Assembly: GCA_016201185.1 (NCBI GenBank)
Contig: JACQDG010000398.1
Span: 1-7,318 of the forward strand
Direction of reading: 5' to 3'
Length of the DNA stretch: 7,318 nucleotides
From: Acidobacteriota bacterium
Lineage (GTDB): Bacteria > Acidobacteriota > Terriglobia > Bryobacterales > JACQDG01
The number at the start of each line of letters is the position of its first letter. Within the stretch, counting starts at the first letter, position 1. The notes under the pieces are model-generated. The model was given only the letters and a program-made list of their open reading frames with translations. It had not been told where the DNA came from and searched no databases. Positions 5,295 to 7,318 of this stretch are shown in pieces. A program made the position numbers and the translations under genes.

Positions 5295-7104
5295 ATTCCT
5301 GTTTATCTGCGTTGTTCGGTGGCTCCATCGGGCGGGCCAGAAGGGAAGCCGCTACCGCTGCCAGCACCAGAAAGACCATGCCCTGGCCCCACTCTCGAAG
5401 GATTATTTTCCCGATTCCAAACAAAGACGCGTAGATCAGCAGGCAGCCGGCGGCCCAGTGAAGGAAATTGCGGTCAAGGCTTTCAGGAGAAGAAGTGTCA
5501 GACGCCTGGGCGGCGATGGGGCCCCAGAGCAAGGGCGAGGGGCGGACGCGGCGGTAGAAGGCCAGCAGCGTTTCTTCCTTCTCCGGGGCGGTGAGGAAGG
5601 TGACCACGAGCCACACAGCGGTAGTGGCAGCAACGGTCAAGAGCATAATCTTGGCGAAGCCGATAGGATCGTCGCTCGACCACCCCAGCCCCAGTTGCAG
5701 GTAGAGGGAGACGGCGAATGCAGCGGCCATGGCGCTGACCTCGCTCCAGGCGTTGATCCGCCACCAGAACCAGCGCAGGATGAGGACGGTTCCGGTGCCC
5801 GCGCCGGTGACCAGCAGCAGCTTCCAGGCTCCGGCAATCGATTCCAGGTAAAAGGTCACCACGGCTGAAGCCACCGCCAGCAAGACGGTGGCCGCCTGAG
5901 AGGCCGCCACGTGGTGGCGCTCGGAAGCCTCGGGCCGCAAGAAGCGCCGGTAGAAATCGTTGATCAGGTAGCTGGCGCCCCAGTTCAATTGCGTGCCGAT
6001 GGTTGACATAAAGGCCGCAGCAAAAGCGGCCACCATGAAGCCGCGAAGGGCTGCGGGAAGGCAGGCGATCATGACGCGGACGTAGCCGCTCTCCGGATCG
6101 GACAGGTTTGGAAACAGGATCAGCGAGACCAGCCCGACCAGTATCCAGGGCCAGGGCCGAAGCGCGTAGTGGGCCACGTTGAACCAGAGGGTGGCCCACA
6201 GAGAGTGGCGCTCATCGCGGGCCGAGAACATGCGCTGGGCGACGAAGCCGCCGCCGCCCGGCTCGGCGCCCGGATACCAGGTGGCCCACCAGTTCACAGA
6301 GATGTAGACCAGGAAGGTCAGCATGGGCATCCAGGCGGAATGCAGGTCCGGGATGAAGCTGAGGACGGAGCCCGCTCCCGCTCCCGCGCCACTCGCCGCG
6401 GCGCGCCGGGTCACATCGATGGCGTCGAGCTTCGCCTTCATGGCCTCGATGCCTCCCACGGTCGCCACGGCGTAGACGGCCAGCACGATCACCATGCTCA
6501 TCTTGATCACGAACTGCACGGCGTCGGTGACCAGCACGCCCCACAGACCGGCCAGTGTGGAGATGGAGCAGGTGAGGGCGATCATGCCCAGCACCACGAA
6601 GATCGCCTGGAGCTTGCTGATGCCTAGTATCAGCATCAGGATCTTGACCATGGCCAGATTCACCCAGCCCAGGATGATACAGTTGATGGGCAGGCCCAGG
6701 TACAGAGCCCGGAAGCCGCGCAGGAAGGCCGCCGGCTTGCCCGAGTAGCGGATCTCGGCGAACTCCACGTCCGTCATCACCCCGCTGCGCCGCCACAGCC
6801 GGGCGTAGAAGAAGACGGTCAGCATGCCGCTGGCCACGAAATTCCACCATAGCCAGTTGCCGGCGATGCCGCCCTTCGCCACCATCCCGGTGACGGCCAG
6901 GGGCGTATCGGCGGCGAAGGTGGTGGCCACCATAGACGTCCCCGCCAGCCACCACGGCACGTTGCGGCCGGAGACAAAGAACTCCTCCAGGCTGCTGTGG
7001 GCGCGGTTCTTGTAGTAGAGGCCGATCAGGAGGTTCAGCAGGAAGTAGGCGGCCACCACCGCCCAGTCGATCGCGTTGAGAGGCAAGCGGGAAGTATAGC
7101 CCAA
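5287..7104 (-). CDS. Sodium:solute symporter (SSS family)
   Basis: This 605-aa inner-membrane protein has about 13 hydrophobic spans and probably couples Na+ entry to uptake of an organic solute. The N-terminus LNAIDWAVVAAYFLLNLLIGL (9-29) is the usual first span. GRNVPWWLAGTSMVATTFAA (47-66) is the conserved broken helix of the LeuT-like fold. AAFMSTIGTQLN (363-374) followed by LINDFYRR (380-387) matches the span holding the Na2-site Ser/Thr pair and its D-Y-RR tail. WYPGAEPGGGGFVAQRMFSA (276-295) marks a subfamily whose substrate I cannot name. A Gly-Ala run (239-245) sits in the loop after span 6. The start is uncertain: TTG at 7104-7102 lacks a ribosome site but begins 2 nt after the stop of the upstream ComEA-like gene, so translation may be coupled; TTG at codon 7 is an alternative. 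The end lies convergent with the TPR gene. Confidence 0.93.
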   Translation of the reverse strand: MGYTSRLPLNAIDWAVVAAYFLLNLLIGLYYKNRAHSSLEEFFVSGRNVPWWLAGTSMVATTFAADTPLAVTGMVAKGGIAGNWLWWNFVASGMLTVFFYARLWRRSGVMTDVEFAEIRYSGKPAAFLRGFRALYLGLPINCIILGWVNLAMVKILMLILGISKLQAIFVVLGMIALTCSISTLAGLWGVLVTDAVQFVIKMSMVIVLAVYAVATVGGIEAMKAKLDAIDVTRRAAASGAGAGAGSVLSFIPDLHSAWMPMLTFLVYISVNWWATWYPGAEPGGGGFVAQRMFSARDERHSLWATLWFNVAHYALRPWPWILVGLVSLILFPNLSDPESGYVRVMIACLPAALRGFMVAAFAAAFMSTIGTQLNWGASYLINDFYRRFLRPEASERHHVAASQAATVLLAVASAVVTFYLESIAGAWKLLLVTGAGTGTVLILRWFWWRINAWSEVSAMAAAFAVSLYLQLGLGWSSDDPIGFAKIMLLTVAATTAVWLVVTFLTAPEKEETLLAFYRRVRPSPLLWGPIAAQASDTSSPESLDRNFLHWAAGCLLIYASLFGIGKIILREWGQGMVFLVLAAVAASLLARPMEPPNNADKQEST

Positions 7105-7106
7105 AC

Positions 7107-7318
7107 TTAATGAACAGTGGCGTACTTCTTGAGTTGGCGGAACTGCTTCTCGCTGAGGCGGGGCAGGGCGCGGAGCTCTTCGACGCTGCGGAAGCGACCG
7201 TTTTTCTGGCGCAGGCGGATGATCTGGTGGGCACGGACCGGACCGATGCCTGGCAGTTGCTGGAGCTGTTCGACCGTAGCCGTGTTGATGTTGACGGGCG
7301 CGCGCGGCGGCTGTTTGG
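7107..7318 (-). CDS. ComEA-type helix-hairpin-helix DNA-binding protein, C-terminal part
   Basis: The last 69 residues before TAA (7109-7107) are visible; the start lies beyond the right edge. They contain VNINTATVEQLQQLPGIGPV, then RAHQIIRLRQKNGRFRSVEE and LRALPRLSEKQFRQLKKY. This is the double helix-hairpin-helix of ComEA, with the LPGIG hairpin that contacts the DNA backbone. ComEA binds incoming double-stranded DNA outside the inner membrane during natural transformation. Many small HhH proteins of this type exist outside competence systems, and the N-terminal signal or anchor is not in view, so the competence role is inferred. Two bases separate its stop from the symporter's TTG start, suggesting one transcript, though the two functions have no obvious link. 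Confidence 0.9.
   Translation of the reverse strand, partial: KQPPRAPVNINTATVEQLQQLPGIGPVRAHQIIRLRQKNGRFRSVEELRALPRLSEKQFRQLKKYATVH

Noticed and set aside
6212..7234. Long open frame of 340 codons on the minus strand, overlapping the symporter and ComEA-like genes
   Set aside because: It is a shadow of the symporter in another frame, rich in Arg, Gly and His, with no conserved motif.
1..7318. CRISPR array, tRNA, rRNA, insertion sequence or prophage signs
   Set aside because: I saw no regularly spaced repeats, no tRNA-like arm sets, no transposase or integrase motifs and no terminal inverted repeats.

Overview
The window looks like chromosomal DNA of a high-GC, Gram-negative-type bacterium, most likely an Acidobacteriota member (for example the Bryobacterales/Solibacter side). 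This is inferred from protein style and gene content: an RpoD-like sigma factor with the 'MNESMNKFLRASRELEKELGR' type of region 3, a secreted TPR protein, and a long SSS symporter with the WYPGAEPGGGG segment. No database search was possible. There is no sign of a phage, insertion sequence, CRISPR array, tRNA or rRNA.

Layout, left to right. (1) At 1-217 on the minus strand lies the N-terminus of an ECF-type sigma factor that runs off the left edge. (2) A 223-bp divergent spacer follows, with a hairpin and a weak ECF-like promoter. (3) At 441-1974 is a tight plus-strand pair: a membrane protein of the LPG-synthase-TM/UPF0104 flippase-like family, then nrdR, one base apart. (4) At 1975-2441 is a 467-bp non-coding spacer, AT-rich in its first part, with a plausible housekeeping promoter (TTGCAA-17-GATAAT) and a leader of about 300 nt. 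(5) At 2442-3929 is a primary-type sigma-70 factor with a GTG start, closed by a perfect 13-bp hairpin. (6) At 3965-4184 I see nothing codable; a TATAAT promoter at 4185-4190 ends this stretch and serves a secreted TPR protein (4219-5130). (7) At 5131-5286 is a short convergent spacer that holds a remnant of another sigma-70 gene (region 2.2). (8) At 5287-7318 on the minus strand are a ComEA-type helix-hairpin-helix protein (cut by the right edge) and a sodium:solute symporter that begins 2 nt after its stop.

No complete novel multi-gene system is visible. The theme is transcription control: an ECF sigma, the NrdR repressor, an RpoD-like sigma and a relic of a further sigma gene lie within about 5.3 kb. 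The two most notable points are that the RpoD-like protein lacks about 14 residues in the sigma-3 domain compared with the usual form, and that a 43-bp piece similar to sigma region 2.2 (38/43 identical to the intact gene) lies stranded downstream of the TPR gene.
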